From positions 1 through 64,000 of the forward strand of contig NZ_FOAR01000015.1 of assembly GCF_900109755.1 (NCBI RefSeq): a DNA stretch of 64,000 bases, written 5' to 3'. The notes under the pieces are model-generated. The model was not told the origin of the DNA. It searched no databases and saw only the letters and a program-made list of their open reading frames with translations. Source of the DNA: Pseudomonas agarici (GTDB lineage: Bacteria; Pseudomonadota; Gammaproteobacteria; Pseudomonadales; Pseudomonadaceae). The position numbers and the translations under genes are program-made. Shown piece after piece: positions 55,445-63,822 of this stretch. Each line of letters begins with the position of its first letter. The first letter of the stretch is position 1.

Positions 55445-56209
55445 ATGCAGAACACTCCCGCTCCTCAGGCTGACACCCACAAATCGCTCTCACCGGGCGA
55501 TGACAAGCGCTGGCATGTCCGCGCGCTGATCGTCGACGACGATATCCCGATCCGTGAACTGCTGATCGACTATCTGGCCCGCTTCAGTATCCAGGCCATC
55601 GGTGTCACCGACGGTGTCGCAATGCGCCAGGCGCTGCAGGTGGAAACCTTTGACGTGGTGGTCCTGGACTTGATGCTTCCGGGCGAAGACGGCTTGTCGT
55701 TGTGTCGCTGGCTGCGTGCTGAATCGGATATCCCAATCCTGATGCTGACCGCCCGCTGCGAGCCCACCGACCGGATCATCGGACTGGAATTGGGTGCCGA
55801 CGACTACATGGCCAAGCCCTTCGAGCCGCGCGAGCTGGTGGCCCGGATCCAGACCATCCTGCGTCGGGTGCGCGATGACCGTACCGAACAACGGGCCAAT
55901 ATCCGCTTCGACAACTGGCGCCTGAACAGCGTGCTGCGCCAACTGATCGCCGACGATGGCCTGGTGGTGCCGCTGTCGAATGCCGAATTTCGGCTGCTCT
56001 GGGTCTTTATCGAACGCCCACGTCGAGTGCTCAGTCGCGAGCAGTTGCTCGACGCCGCTCGAGGCCGCTCTATCGAAGCCTTCGACCGCAGTATCGACCT
56101 GCTGGTCTCGCGCCTGCGGCACAAGCTCGGTGACGATTCAAAATCGCCGCAGTTGATCAAGACCGTGCGCGGTGAAGGCTATCTGTTCGACGCGAGAGAC
56201 ATCGGCTGA
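55445..56209 (+). CDS. OmpR-type response regulator
   Basis: A 254-residue regulator with a polar N-terminal extension of about 25 residues. The receiver has ALIVDDDIPIRE, the phospho-Asp in VVLDLMLPGEDG near 77, and AKPFEPREL near 127; the DNA-binding domain has VPLSNAEFRLLWVF and DLLVSRLRHKLGDD. The last base of its stop overlaps the first base of the kinase gene start, so the pair is coupled. The signal is unknown. The ribosome site at the ATG is weak, so a later start cannot be excluded. Confidence 0.88.
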   Translation: MQNTPAPQADTHKSLSPGDDKRWHVRALIVDDDIPIRELLIDYLARFSIQAIGVTDGVAMRQALQVETFDVVVLDLMLPGEDGLSLCRWLRAESDIPILMLTARCEPTDRIIGLELGADDYMAKPFEPRELVARIQTILRRVRDDRTEQRANIRFDNWRLNSVLRQLIADDGLVVPLSNAEFRLLWVFIERPRRVLSREQLLDAARGRSIEAFDRSIDLLVSRLRHKLGDDSKSPQLIKTVRGEGYLFDARDIG

Positions 56210-57267
56210 TGCGCCTACGCCTCAACACGCTGTTCGGTCGCTTGTTCGGCGTGCTGCTGCTGGCTATTGTCCTGGCTCACCTGTTGGCCTTTCTCTGGTT
56301 TCGTCATTATGGCGGCGGTTCTGCGTTATCGCCTCCAGCCTGTTTCGCGAACAGGTCGGAAAATGTCGAATCGCGTTTGCCAGCGCTACCCATGCCGGTT
56401 CATCGCCCGTCTCGCCCATGGTTTGGCAGGCCGGTAATCCCGCTTACGTTTCAGTTGATCGCCTTGGTGATTGCCGCCTGGTACGGTGCCAAGTTGCTCG
56501 CCCGGCCGATTCAGCGCCTGAGCGATGCGGCCGAGCGTCTGAGCGAAGACCTCAACAGCCCGCCGCTGGAGGAGACCGGCCCACGGGAAGCCCGGCAGGC
56601 AGCCGCGACGTTCAACCTGATGCAACAGCGTATCCGCGAGCAGGTACAGCAGCGTGGGCGAATGCTCGGCGCCGTGTCCCATGACTTGCGCACGCCACTG
56701 TCGCGCCTCAAGCTGCGCCTGGAGCAAATCGAGGATGCGAAACTGCAAGGCCAGATGCGCCAGGATCTGAACGATATGATTGGCATGCTCGACGCTACCC
56801 TGAGCTACCTGCATGAGCAACGCACCAGTGAAGCCATGCAGTGGATGGACGTTCAGGCCCTGGTGGAATCGATCAGTGAAAACGCCCAGGACCAGGGTGC
56901 CCGCGTCCGCGCCAGCGGCTACTGTGCGCCATTGTTGGTCCAACCGATGGCCCTGCGTTCATGCCTGAACAATCTACTGGACAATGCCCTGCGCTATGCC
57001 GGCGATGCACTGATCACGCTGGAAGACAGCCGGCGGCAGTTGATTATCCGCGTGATCGACCACGGCCCCGGCATCGCCGCCGAAAAACGCGAAGCGGTGT
57101 TCGAACCGTTCTATCGCCTGGAAGCGTCGCGCAACCGTAACTCAGGCGGGGTCGGCCTGGGCATGACCATCGCACGGGAGGCCGCCCAGCGTCTGGGTGG
57201 CGACTTGACCCTGGAGCAAACCCTTGGCAGTGGGTTAACCGCCGTGGTCAGCCTGCCTCGTGCCTGA
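56209..57267 (+). CDS. Sensor histidine kinase
   Basis: A 352-residue kinase with two membrane helices (about 12-30 and 82-97) enclosing a short periplasmic loop of about 50 residues, then HAMP, HisKA (AVSHDLRTPLSRLKL) and ATPase domains (LLDNALRYAG, DHGPGIAAEK, GVGLGMTIA). It is the partner of the preceding OmpR-type regulator. The loop is too short for a sensor fold, so the signal may be sensed in the membrane. Confidence 0.9.
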   Translation: MRLRLNTLFGRLFGVLLLAIVLAHLLAFLWFRHYGGGSALSPPACFANRSENVESRLPALPMPVHRPSRPWFGRPVIPLTFQLIALVIAAWYGAKLLARPIQRLSDAAERLSEDLNSPPLEETGPREARQAAATFNLMQQRIREQVQQRGRMLGAVSHDLRTPLSRLKLRLEQIEDAKLQGQMRQDLNDMIGMLDATLSYLHEQRTSEAMQWMDVQALVESISENAQDQGARVRASGYCAPLLVQPMALRSCLNNLLDNALRYAGDALITLEDSRRQLIIRVIDHGPGIAAEKREAVFEPFYRLEASRNRNSGGVGLGMTIAREAAQRLGGDLTLEQTLGSGLTAVVSLPRA

Positions 57268-57366
57268 TGGGTGTGTACATCAGTCGATACAAAGCCTGCA
57301 TACCCTCGACACCTGCCGTTGGGCATCGGCACCCGTCGATGCAGCGTCCTCAAAAGGTCTGTATGC

Positions 57367-58419
57367 TCAGCTCTTCTCCTCCCGCCGCTTCTGACTCGCA
57401 CTCCAATCGAGCAGCAGGCTGTACGCCACTGCCAGCAGGGTCGGGCCGATAAACAACCCGATAAAGCCGAAGGCGAGCAACCCGCCGAATACCCCTAACA
57501 GCACGATCACCAGCGGCAGGTTGCCGCCACGGCTGATCAGGTAAGGCTTGAGCACGTTGTCCACGCCGCTGATGATGAATGTGCCCCAGATCCCCAGGAA
57601 TATCGCCATGCCGTACTCGCCTTTCCAGGCCAGCCAGGCGGTGGCCGGAATCCATACCAGCGGTGGGCCCATAGGAATCAGACTCAGCAGGAAAGTGGCA
57701 ATCCCCAGCACCAACGCGCCGGGCACTCCGGCAATCAGAAAGCCGATCAGCGCCAGCACAGCCTGAGCCGCCGCCGTACCGATCACGCCGTTGACCACCC
57801 GCTGCACCGTCCCGGCCACGAGTTCTTGGTAATAATCGGCGCGCTCGCCGATCAGCCGTTCCAGTAGGCCATGGACAAACTCCGCCAGGCGCGGACCATC
57901 GCGATAGAAGAAGAATACGAAGAGAATACTCAGGGTCAGCTCGAGAATCCCGCCACCGATCTGCGCGCTGCGAGCCAGCAACCAGTTGCCGACCTGCCCC
58001 AGGTAAGGCTTGATCGCCAGCATCAGCGCCGCGCCCTGTTGATCGATGGTGTTCAAGACGCCCACCAGCCACTCCCCGATAATCGGTACCGACGCCAACC
58101 AGGTCGGAGCTTGCGGCAGGCCGTCGACCTGGACGTCCTTGATAAAAGCCACCGTATCGCGCACATGGTCCGCCAGGTTGAACCCTAGCCACACCAAGGG
58201 TGCGGCCACCAGCAACATCCAGCCCAGGGTCAGCAAACCGGCGGCCAGCGACTCGCGGCCACCGAGCAGGCGTGTCAGTAGACGCATCAGTGGCCAACTG
58301 GCAAAGGCCAGCACAGCGCCCCAGAACAGCGCCGACCAGAACGGCGCCATCACCCACAGACTGGCGCCGAACAGCACCAGGAGCAGTATCTGCACCAACA
58401 GCCGATCATTATTGAGCAT
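57367..58419 (-). CDS. AI-2E family transporter (YdiK/TqsA-like permease)
   Basis: A 350-residue inner-membrane protein with about eight hydrophobic segments and the family features FFYRDGPRLAEFV near 170, GTAAAQAVLALIGFLIAGVPG-type region near 215-235, and PMGPPLVWIPATAWL near 255. Family members export autoinducer-2 or other small molecules, and some act as sodium/proton antiporters; the substrate here is unknown. It ends 99 bases from the kinase gene, convergent. Confidence 0.87.
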   Translation of the reverse strand: MLNNDRLLVQILLLVLFGASLWVMAPFWSALFWGAVLAFASWPLMRLLTRLLGGRESLAAGLLTLGWMLLVAAPLVWLGFNLADHVRDTVAFIKDVQVDGLPQAPTWLASVPIIGEWLVGVLNTIDQQGAALMLAIKPYLGQVGNWLLARSAQIGGGILELTLSILFVFFFYRDGPRLAEFVHGLLERLIGERADYYQELVAGTVQRVVNGVIGTAAAQAVLALIGFLIAGVPGALVLGIATFLLSLIPMGPPLVWIPATAWLAWKGEYGMAIFLGIWGTFIISGVDNVLKPYLISRGGNLPLVIVLLGVFGGLLAFGFIGLFIGPTLLAVAYSLLLDWSASQKRREEKS

Positions 58420-58491
58420 GGGGATTCCACGAAAGAGATCAGAAAGGAAAGTCTAGGCGAACACACGTGTGTGTGTTCGCCGCTCCTGCCG

Positions 58492-59313
58492 CTACCGCAA
58501 CAGTTCGAGGTGCAGGCCACCGGTGTCGCGGGCGCCCGACTCCAGCCGCGCAGCCCTGACCCCGGCGGCCACCAGAGCCTGGCGCCAGGCTTCGGCGGAG
58601 GCTCCGGACAGGCTGACCCGCAAAGTGGCATCCAGGTTCAGGCCACGGGAAATCAGGGTGACCCAGCTAGCCTGCGGAACCCCGGCGAGTTGTGGCAAAT
58701 CGAGCTTGCCGGTGTCACGCAACTCTCGCAACAAAGTCGCCGAAGTCGGCAGCAGTTCGCCCAACGGTGCATTCGCGGTCAATTGCTCGACGTGCAGATA
58801 CGCCCGCCGGTTACCCCGGGTAATGCTGTACAGCGCCACCAGCGAATTATCCTGTGGCGCAGCCAGGCGCAACAGTAAGTAGGCCTGTTGATCGTCCGCC
58901 CCGGACAGCAGCGAATTGCCGAAGACCTCATTGGCCCACAAGCTGTTTTCGCCGCAATCGCGTGCCTGACACCAGAACAGCAATTGTGCGCCCTCCTTCT
59001 GCAAGGCTTCGCGGGCCACCGTGAAGGCTTCGTTGGCGCTACGTTCCGGCGGCAACTCGTAGGTCACCGAGGTCATCGGCCCACGAACATTGACCTGCCC
59101 GTCGCTACGCAAGCGGTTGCTGATCTTGCGGATCGAGCTCTGTGGATAAATCCGCTCCAGGTCCGTCGGCGCACGGTAGTCGACGATCTGTGCGTCGGGC
59201 ACACGCGGCACGGACGGCAGGTCATGGCTGCCCGGTACGTCGGCGGCCAACAGCGCGGAACTGAAACACGCCAGGCCCAGGGCGCTGGCAAGGACTGTGG
59301 ATAATTTGATCAA
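58492..59313 (-). CDS. DUF4892 exported protein
   Basis: A 273-residue periplasmic or outer-membrane-linked protein. The signal peptide is LSTVLASALGLACFSSALLA, cut before ADVPGSHDL. The body, with IVDYR, ERIYP and LFWCQARDCGENSLWAN, matches the DUF4892 proteins of pseudomonads. No ATG lies near the signal peptide; a TTG at 59313 overlaps the stop of a short upstream frame as TTGA, which suggests translational coupling. Confidence 0.78.
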   Translation of the reverse strand: MIKLSTVLASALGLACFSSALLAADVPGSHDLPSVPRVPDAQIVDYRAPTDLERIYPQSSIRKISNRLRSDGQVNVRGPMTSVTYELPPERSANEAFTVAREALQKEGAQLLFWCQARDCGENSLWANEVFGNSLLSGADDQQAYLLLRLAAPQDNSLVALYSITRGNRRAYLHVEQLTANAPLGELLPTSATLLRELRDTGKLDLPQLAGVPQASWVTLISRGLNLDATLRVSLSGASAEAWRQALVAAGVRAARLESGARDTGGLHLELLR

Positions 59314-59390
59314 ATCGGCGGCGCCTGAATGCTGGGCACTGATGCCGGAAGGTGGTGACAAAAGGTCGCGGTGGTGTCGAGATCTGGCAT
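59310..59390 (-). CDS. Short ORF coupled to the DUF4892 gene
   Basis: A 26-residue frame, MPDLDTTATFCHH to APPI, with the best ribosome site in the area (AAAGGGAGACAACC before the ATG). Its TGA overlaps the proposed TTG start of the DUF4892 gene by three bases (TTGA). It could be a leader peptide delivering ribosomes to a weak start. The peptide has no recognisable domain. Confidence 0.45.
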   Translation of the reverse strand: MPDLDTTATFCHHLPASVPSIQAPPI

Positions 59391-59439
59391 GGTTGTCTCC
59401 CTTTCAACCCGCCAAGCCTCGACAGTTGCCGAGCGCAAG

Positions 59440-60294
59440 TCAAGGCATGGCGAAGAAGCGATTGAAACAGTCTGCAACAAGGACCGCTCCGGCCTCGTCG
59501 TTCAGGTGCAGATGATGCCCGCCAGGCAGCACTTGCCGGTTGAAGGGTAGCTGCTCCAGCAGACTCCGGCGCTGGGCCAACATGCCTTGTTCGGCCACCA
59601 CCAATTGGGCTGGGCAGGCCACCCGGTGGACAAAGGCCAGGGCCTGTTCTTCGGTCAGGCGCAGCGGCGAGGCCAGGGTCAGGCGACTATCGCTGCGCCA
59701 GGTATAGCCGCCGGACACTGGCACCAGCCCGCGCTGGGCCAGCAACTCGGCGGCTTCGCGACTGACCGCTACCCGGCCCTTCATGCGTGCCTCGACAGCC
59801 AGGTCGAGGGTCTTGTGCAACGGCTTGCGCTTGTCCTGCAGTTTCAGTTGCGCCTGCAGGGCCATGCCCAAGTGCTCGGCGGCACTCTCACCCTGGGCGG
59901 TCTGCGGGATCAGCCCGTCGATCAGTGCCAGGTGCGTGACCCGCTCGGGCAGTGCGCCGGCCAACACCACCGAGATAATCGCTCCGAGCGAATGCCCGAG
60001 TAAACCGAAACGATTCCAGCCGAGCTGTTGCGCCACCTGCAACACGTCATGGGCATAGTCCCAGAGCGCGTAGCCGGCACCCACCGGACGGTGCCCGGAA
60101 TGCCCGTGACCGGCCAGGTCCAGGGCGACGATACGCAGGCCTTCGAGCTTCGGCGCCAGGCGCGCAAAGCTGTTGGCGTTGTCCAGCCAGCCATGCAGGG
60201 CAATCACCGGCAAGCCGTCTTCGGGGCCGAACAGCTGGGCGGCCAGCTCGATATGCGGCAGACTCAGGCGCACTTCCTCGACCGCCGTGCTCAT
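59440..60294 (-). CDS. Alpha/beta hydrolase
   Basis: A 284-residue alpha/beta-fold hydrolase. Features are the oxyanion ALHGWLDNANSF near 35, the nucleophile elbow GHSLGA near 100 (Ser), and the catalytic His in PGGHHLHL near 260. The start overlaps the stop of the preceding hydrolase gene by 4 bases. The two genes form a pair with a thioesterase gene upstream. Substrate unknown. Confidence 0.88.
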   Translation of the reverse strand: MSTAVEEVRLSLPHIELAAQLFGPEDGLPVIALHGWLDNANSFARLAPKLEGLRIVALDLAGHGHSGHRPVGAGYALWDYAHDVLQVAQQLGWNRFGLLGHSLGAIISVVLAGALPERVTHLALIDGLIPQTAQGESAAEHLGMALQAQLKLQDKRKPLHKTLDLAVEARMKGRVAVSREAAELLAQRGLVPVSGGYTWRSDSRLTLASPLRLTEEQALAFVHRVACPAQLVVAEQGMLAQRRSLLEQLPFNRQVLPGGHHLHLNDEAGAVLVADCFNRFFAMP

Positions 60295-61100
60295 GCCGGG
60301 CGTTCCTCGGCGGCACGCCGCTGCCAGCGGCTGAAAATGGCCTTGAGCAGCTCGGCGGTGTCCAGCGGGTATTCCAATGGAAACATGTGACCTCCAGGCA
60401 TGCTCAGGGATTCGCCATGAGGAAAACGCCCCACGGAACGGCTTTGATGGCGCATTACCACACGACTCGACCGGCCACGCACCACCGCCAGCGGCACCTG
60501 CAGGTGCCGGGCCAAACCTGGACTGGTATGGGGCACGCCGCGATAGATACTGATTTCGGTAGCCGGGTCAAAGCTCAGCCGCAATCGATCGCCTTCGGGG
60601 CGCAAGCCATATTGCAGGTAGGCATCGAAGCACTCCGGGTCGAAGCCACGAAACAGCGCCTTGCCAGCAAAATAGTGGCGAGCCGCCTCCCGGTCGGCAA
60701 ACTCTTCGCGCCGCCCCAGAGTACGCCCGGCGGGGGTCAGGCGGTCAATGAAGCCCAAGCGCTTGGCCGCACGGATCAGCCACTGGTCGAGGCGGGTCAG
60801 CACCGGCGAATCGAGCATCACCAGGCCTTTGTAGAGTTGCGGACAGCGCAAGGCCGCGTGCAGGTGCAGAACGCCGCCCAGGGAATGCCCAACGCCCCAG
60901 ACCGGTTCGGGCTGTTGTTCGAGGTGATGAATCAGTTCGTCGACCAGGTTGCGCCAGTTGTCGTTTACCGGGAAACGCGGGTCATGGGCATGCTGTTGCA
61001 AATGCGCAACCTCATATTCGGGCGCCAGGGCGGTGAACAACTTGCCATAGGTGCCCGAAGGAAACCCGTTGGCATGGGCGAAGAACACGTGCTGCGGCAT
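60291..61100 (-). CDS. Alpha/beta hydrolase
   Basis: A 269-residue alpha/beta hydrolase. The oxyanion region is FAHANGFPSGTYG near residue 8, the nucleophile elbow GHSLGG near 72, and the catalytic His in MPGGHMFPLE near 240. It differs clearly from the downstream hydrolase, which it overlaps by 4 bases. It lies 106 bases after the thioesterase gene. Substrate unknown; a thioester or ester of a small acid is possible. Confidence 0.87.
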   Translation of the reverse strand: MPQHVFFAHANGFPSGTYGKLFTALAPEYEVAHLQQHAHDPRFPVNDNWRNLVDELIHHLEQQPEPVWGVGHSLGGVLHLHAALRCPQLYKGLVMLDSPVLTRLDQWLIRAAKRLGFIDRLTPAGRTLGRREEFADREAARHYFAGKALFRGFDPECFDAYLQYGLRPEGDRLRLSFDPATEISIYRGVPHTSPGLARHLQVPLAVVRGRSSRVVMRHQSRSVGRFPHGESLSMPGGHMFPLEYPLDTAELLKAIFSRWQRRAAEERPA

Positions 61101-61206
61101 ACCGGAACCACTTCATGGAAAACAGGTGTTCATTGTCGACAGCACATTCGCCATCGGCAATGACCGTAATGGCCAGGAATGATGACAGTCCGGCCATCAC
61201 CGTCTG

Positions 61207-61650
61207 TCAGCGGCTCGGCGGCGTTTGTCCCAGCGGTACCACCGCCATGGTCAGGCGCGAAACACAATTGATCTTGCCCTCATCGCTGCTCAGGCGAATA
61301 TCCCAGACATGGGTGGTGCGACCGATATGGATCGGGGTCGCCACCGCCGTCACCCGTCCGCTGCGCACACCGCGCAGATGACTGGCATTGATTTCCACGC
61401 CGACGCAGTAGTACTGGCTGGTATCGACACACAGGTAGCTGGCCATGGAGCCGACGGTTTCCGCCAACACCACCGAGGCGCCGCCATGCAGCAGGCCGAA
61501 CGGCTGGTGTGTACGATGGTCGACCACCATGCTGGCGGTCAGCGACTCGTCGTCAAAGGCTTCAACGCGGATATCCAGTACTTGGCAGATAGTGTTCTTT
61601 GCCGAGGCATTGAGTTGGTCGATATTCGGAACGGTACGCCACAAGGCCAT
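61207..61650 (-). CDS. PaaI/MenI-like hotdog thioesterase
   Basis: A 147-residue single hotdog domain. The active-site signature HQPFGLLHGGASVVLAET holds the Gly-rich turn and catalytic Glu of the PaaI/EntH/MenI branch, which hydrolyses acyl- or aroyl-CoA esters. GGAG lies 6 bases before the ATG. It is the first of three leftward genes with two alpha/beta hydrolases. Confidence 0.88.
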   Translation of the reverse strand: MALWRTVPNIDQLNASAKNTICQVLDIRVEAFDDESLTASMVVDHRTHQPFGLLHGGASVVLAETVGSMASYLCVDTSQYYCVGVEINASHLRGVRSGRVTAVATPIHIGRTTHVWDIRLSSDEGKINCVSRLTMAVVPLGQTPPSR

Positions 61651-61970
61651 CTTGCACTCCTCGGTTTCTATTTGTGATTCCTACCATAACACCGGCAGGC
61701 CCTGCTTGCTCCACACCTGAAACCGCGCGCCGTGGCACGGTTCGAGCAGCGCGCTTAAGCTTCGGGCCGACGGCAGAACGCCGTTTAACCGTCCCACTAT
61801 CTTTCACCACCACCAGCGCACGCAAGCGCTGATGGTTGTCGAGGCCCCTGGCGGACCTCCCGCAGGCCCAGTGATTAAGTTTCCCGCGAAGAAAAAGAGT
61901 GGAATCTGATAGCCGGTCCACGATGGATCGCGTCGAATTTCCGGCTTCCCAGCCCCTTTACGAGACGTTC
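61651..61970. other. Divergent intergenic region
   Basis: About 320 bases between the thioesterase and pentapeptide-protein starts. The frame of the latter is open back to 61899 with a GTG and an ATG (61923), so part may be coding. No promoter could be assigned and no other gene is seen. Confidence 0.4.
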
Positions 61971-62810
61971 ATGTCAACGATAGGCAGCCTTTTTCGAAGC
62001 TTGATCCCTGTCTGCAACCCACGAACAAAGCAGGCACATAAGCCGGTAACACCCGCGCCACCGACAAATCCGCCTCGGCAGCCATTGTCAGAAGCCGTTC
62101 CAGCACCGGGCTTTTCAACCATCGAACAACACATGGCCGTATTGGGACTCAAGGATCGCTTGTCGTCGGCGCAAGCTTTCCTCGCTGCCGTTCCCGATCT
62201 GCGCCCTTATCCCCTGGGTGGGTTGCTCGAATTGATGGTGGCCTGCACCTGGCGTTTTCCCGGCATCTTGCAAAGCTGGGATGGGGTGCCGCTGGAAGGT
62301 GGTGGACGGGTGTCCCTGCATGTGGAAAAAAAACTGTTCGACTTGCGGGTGCCGTCCACGTTGTCGCCGTCGCTGACCCGGGCGATGAAGCTGTGTGCCT
62401 TGAATATCGCGGCGGCAGGCAGATATGCGGTGGACGCCGTGGACTCGCTGCCCTTCCATGACGTCGATGCCCGGCTGCCGTTCAGGAACTGGCGCAAGGA
62501 CGCCATCTGCCAGGCGCTGCGCACGCTGCAAGTGACCAACGTCAACATGATTGGAGTCGACCTGAGTGGTGGCGACCTGGCAGGGGTGCGGTTTTTCGGC
62601 CAGTATCACGGGGCGAATTTCATGGCCGCCAATCTCAAAGGCGCCCTGTTGTCGAGCGGCTTCAAGGGCAACAACTTCAATCATTGCGACCTGCGCCACG
62701 CCATGTTCTCGGGGTACTTCGAGCACTGCACCTTCAAAGGCGCCAAGGTCGACACGGTGACCTTGAAGCAGGCCAGGACCGAACTGATCGGGGCGATACT
62801 CACCCCATGA
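61971..62810 (+). CDS. Pentapeptide-repeat protein
   Basis: A protein of 279 residues if it starts at MSTIGSLF; upstream in-frame starts at 61923 (ATG) or 61899 (GTG) are possible and no ribosome site is decisive. The N-terminal two thirds match nothing I recognise. The C-terminal part has degenerate A(D/N)LxX pentapeptides: VDLSG, GDLAG, ANFMA, ANLKG, CDLRH, CTFKG, AKVDT, which form a quadrilateral helix. Such proteins can mimic DNA or act as effectors. It is read alone, opposite to its neighbours. Confidence 0.7.
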   Translation: MSTIGSLFRSLIPVCNPRTKQAHKPVTPAPPTNPPRQPLSEAVPAPGFSTIEQHMAVLGLKDRLSSAQAFLAAVPDLRPYPLGGLLELMVACTWRFPGILQSWDGVPLEGGGRVSLHVEKKLFDLRVPSTLSPSLTRAMKLCALNIAAAGRYAVDAVDSLPFHDVDARLPFRNWRKDAICQALRTLQVTNVNMIGVDLSGGDLAGVRFFGQYHGANFMAANLKGALLSSGFKGNNFNHCDLRHAMFSGYFEHCTFKGAKVDTVTLKQARTELIGAILTP

Positions 62811-63019
62811 ACCACCGAGGGAGCGGCCCCCAACCTGCGCTCCCTAAGGGTTGATGGCACTTCAGGTTAAAAAATCAGAAAACATCCTGACCACTTGTAG
62901 CTCACATCCGAAATCCAGTTAAATTTCCCGAAATCACGGCTACCGGCCACCTCGCCGCCCTACAAAACCTCCACCCCACAAACCGACAGCCGCCAGGCCG
63001 GTTGCCGTCAGCGAGCCGG

Positions 63020-63469
63020 TCAGGGCTGACGAACGCCGTTGAGCCGCATACCACCGGCCAGGGGCCAGTCCCCTTCCAGCTCCGCCAGATCGGCGGTACT
63101 CATCGGCTGCGGCGCATGCAGGTGGCCGTGCTGCAACAGACTGATCAGGCTACCCACCAAAGGCTGATGGCTGACCAGCAGCAGGTTGTCGGTGCTGTCG
63201 AGGTGCTCCAGTACCTTGAGCGGATGGAACTCGGGCGTCAGCCACGGCACGCTGATGATCTCCGGCTCGAACCTCAGCGCCTCGCACACCAACTGCGCGG
63301 TCTGCTGGGCTCGAACATAGGGACTGGCGTAGATCGCAGTCAAAGGCTGGCCGATCAGGTGTGCGGCACTGCGCAACACGTCCTTGCGTCCATGGGCGGT
63401 CAGGTTGCGCTCGGCGTCGCTGCGCGATCGAGGTTCGGCTTCACCATGGCGCAGCACCCACAACTTCAT
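63020..63469 (-). CDS. sixA: Phosphohistidine phosphatase SixA
   Basis: A 149-residue histidine phosphatase. The catalytic motif is LRHGEAEPRS at residues 6-15 (phospho-accepting His8), with YASPYVRAQQTA near 47 and the second His in VSHQPLVG near 99. SixA dephosphorylates phosphohistidine in signalling and phosphotransferase proteins. Its start overlaps the DUF4389 stop by 4 bases; the order gpsA-DUF4389-sixA is usual in Pseudomonas. Confidence 0.92.
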   Translation of the reverse strand: MKLWVLRHGEAEPRSRSDAERNLTAHGRKDVLRSAAHLIGQPLTAIYASPYVRAQQTAQLVCEALRFEPEIISVPWLTPEFHPLKVLEHLDSTDNLLLVSHQPLVGSLISLLQHGHLHAPQPMSTADLAELEGDWPLAGGMRLNGVRQP

Positions 63470-63801
63470 AGCTTGGGTTCCTCGTCATGGGGCGGGTACG
63501 GGGCCGGCGACACGCTGTGAGGTGCTTCGCCCTCGGGCGCGCGGGGCGTCGGCCAGTCGGCGAATGGCCAGGGCTTCTGGTCACTGTGGAAACTGCCAAA
63601 ACGACCGATCTGGGCCAGAAACTGGCTGAGGCTATCACCGAAGTTCATCAGGTTGGCGCTCGGCGCCCCATAGATCAGCCGGTAGATCAGTTGCACCAGC
63701 ACCAAGGCGCCGAGGAGCAACTGCGCGACCTGCCAGACCAGCAGGAACAGCAGCATCCACACCATGCGTAACACTATGGATTCGTACTTGACTTGGTTCA
63801 T
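63466..63801 (-). CDS. DUF4389 membrane protein
   Basis: A 111-residue protein with an N-terminal membrane region (MVWMLLFLLVWQVAQLLL and the next stretch, about residues 12-42), the conserved RLIYGAPSANLMNFGDSL, and a Pro-rich cytoplasmic tail. It lies between gpsA (21 bases upstream) and sixA (4-base overlap). Function unknown. Confidence 0.88.
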   Translation of the reverse strand: MNQVKYESIVLRMVWMLLFLLVWQVAQLLLGALVLVQLIYRLIYGAPSANLMNFGDSLSQFLAQIGRFGSFHSDQKPWPFADWPTPRAPEGEAPHSVSPAPYPPHDEEPKL

Positions 63802-63822
63802 GTCTTACTCCTGTCGCCTGGG

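Noticed and set aside
56209..57267. Possible frameshift in the periplasmic loop of the sensor kinase
   Set aside because: The loop is unusual and Pro-rich near its end, but both membrane helices and all kinase motifs remain in one frame.
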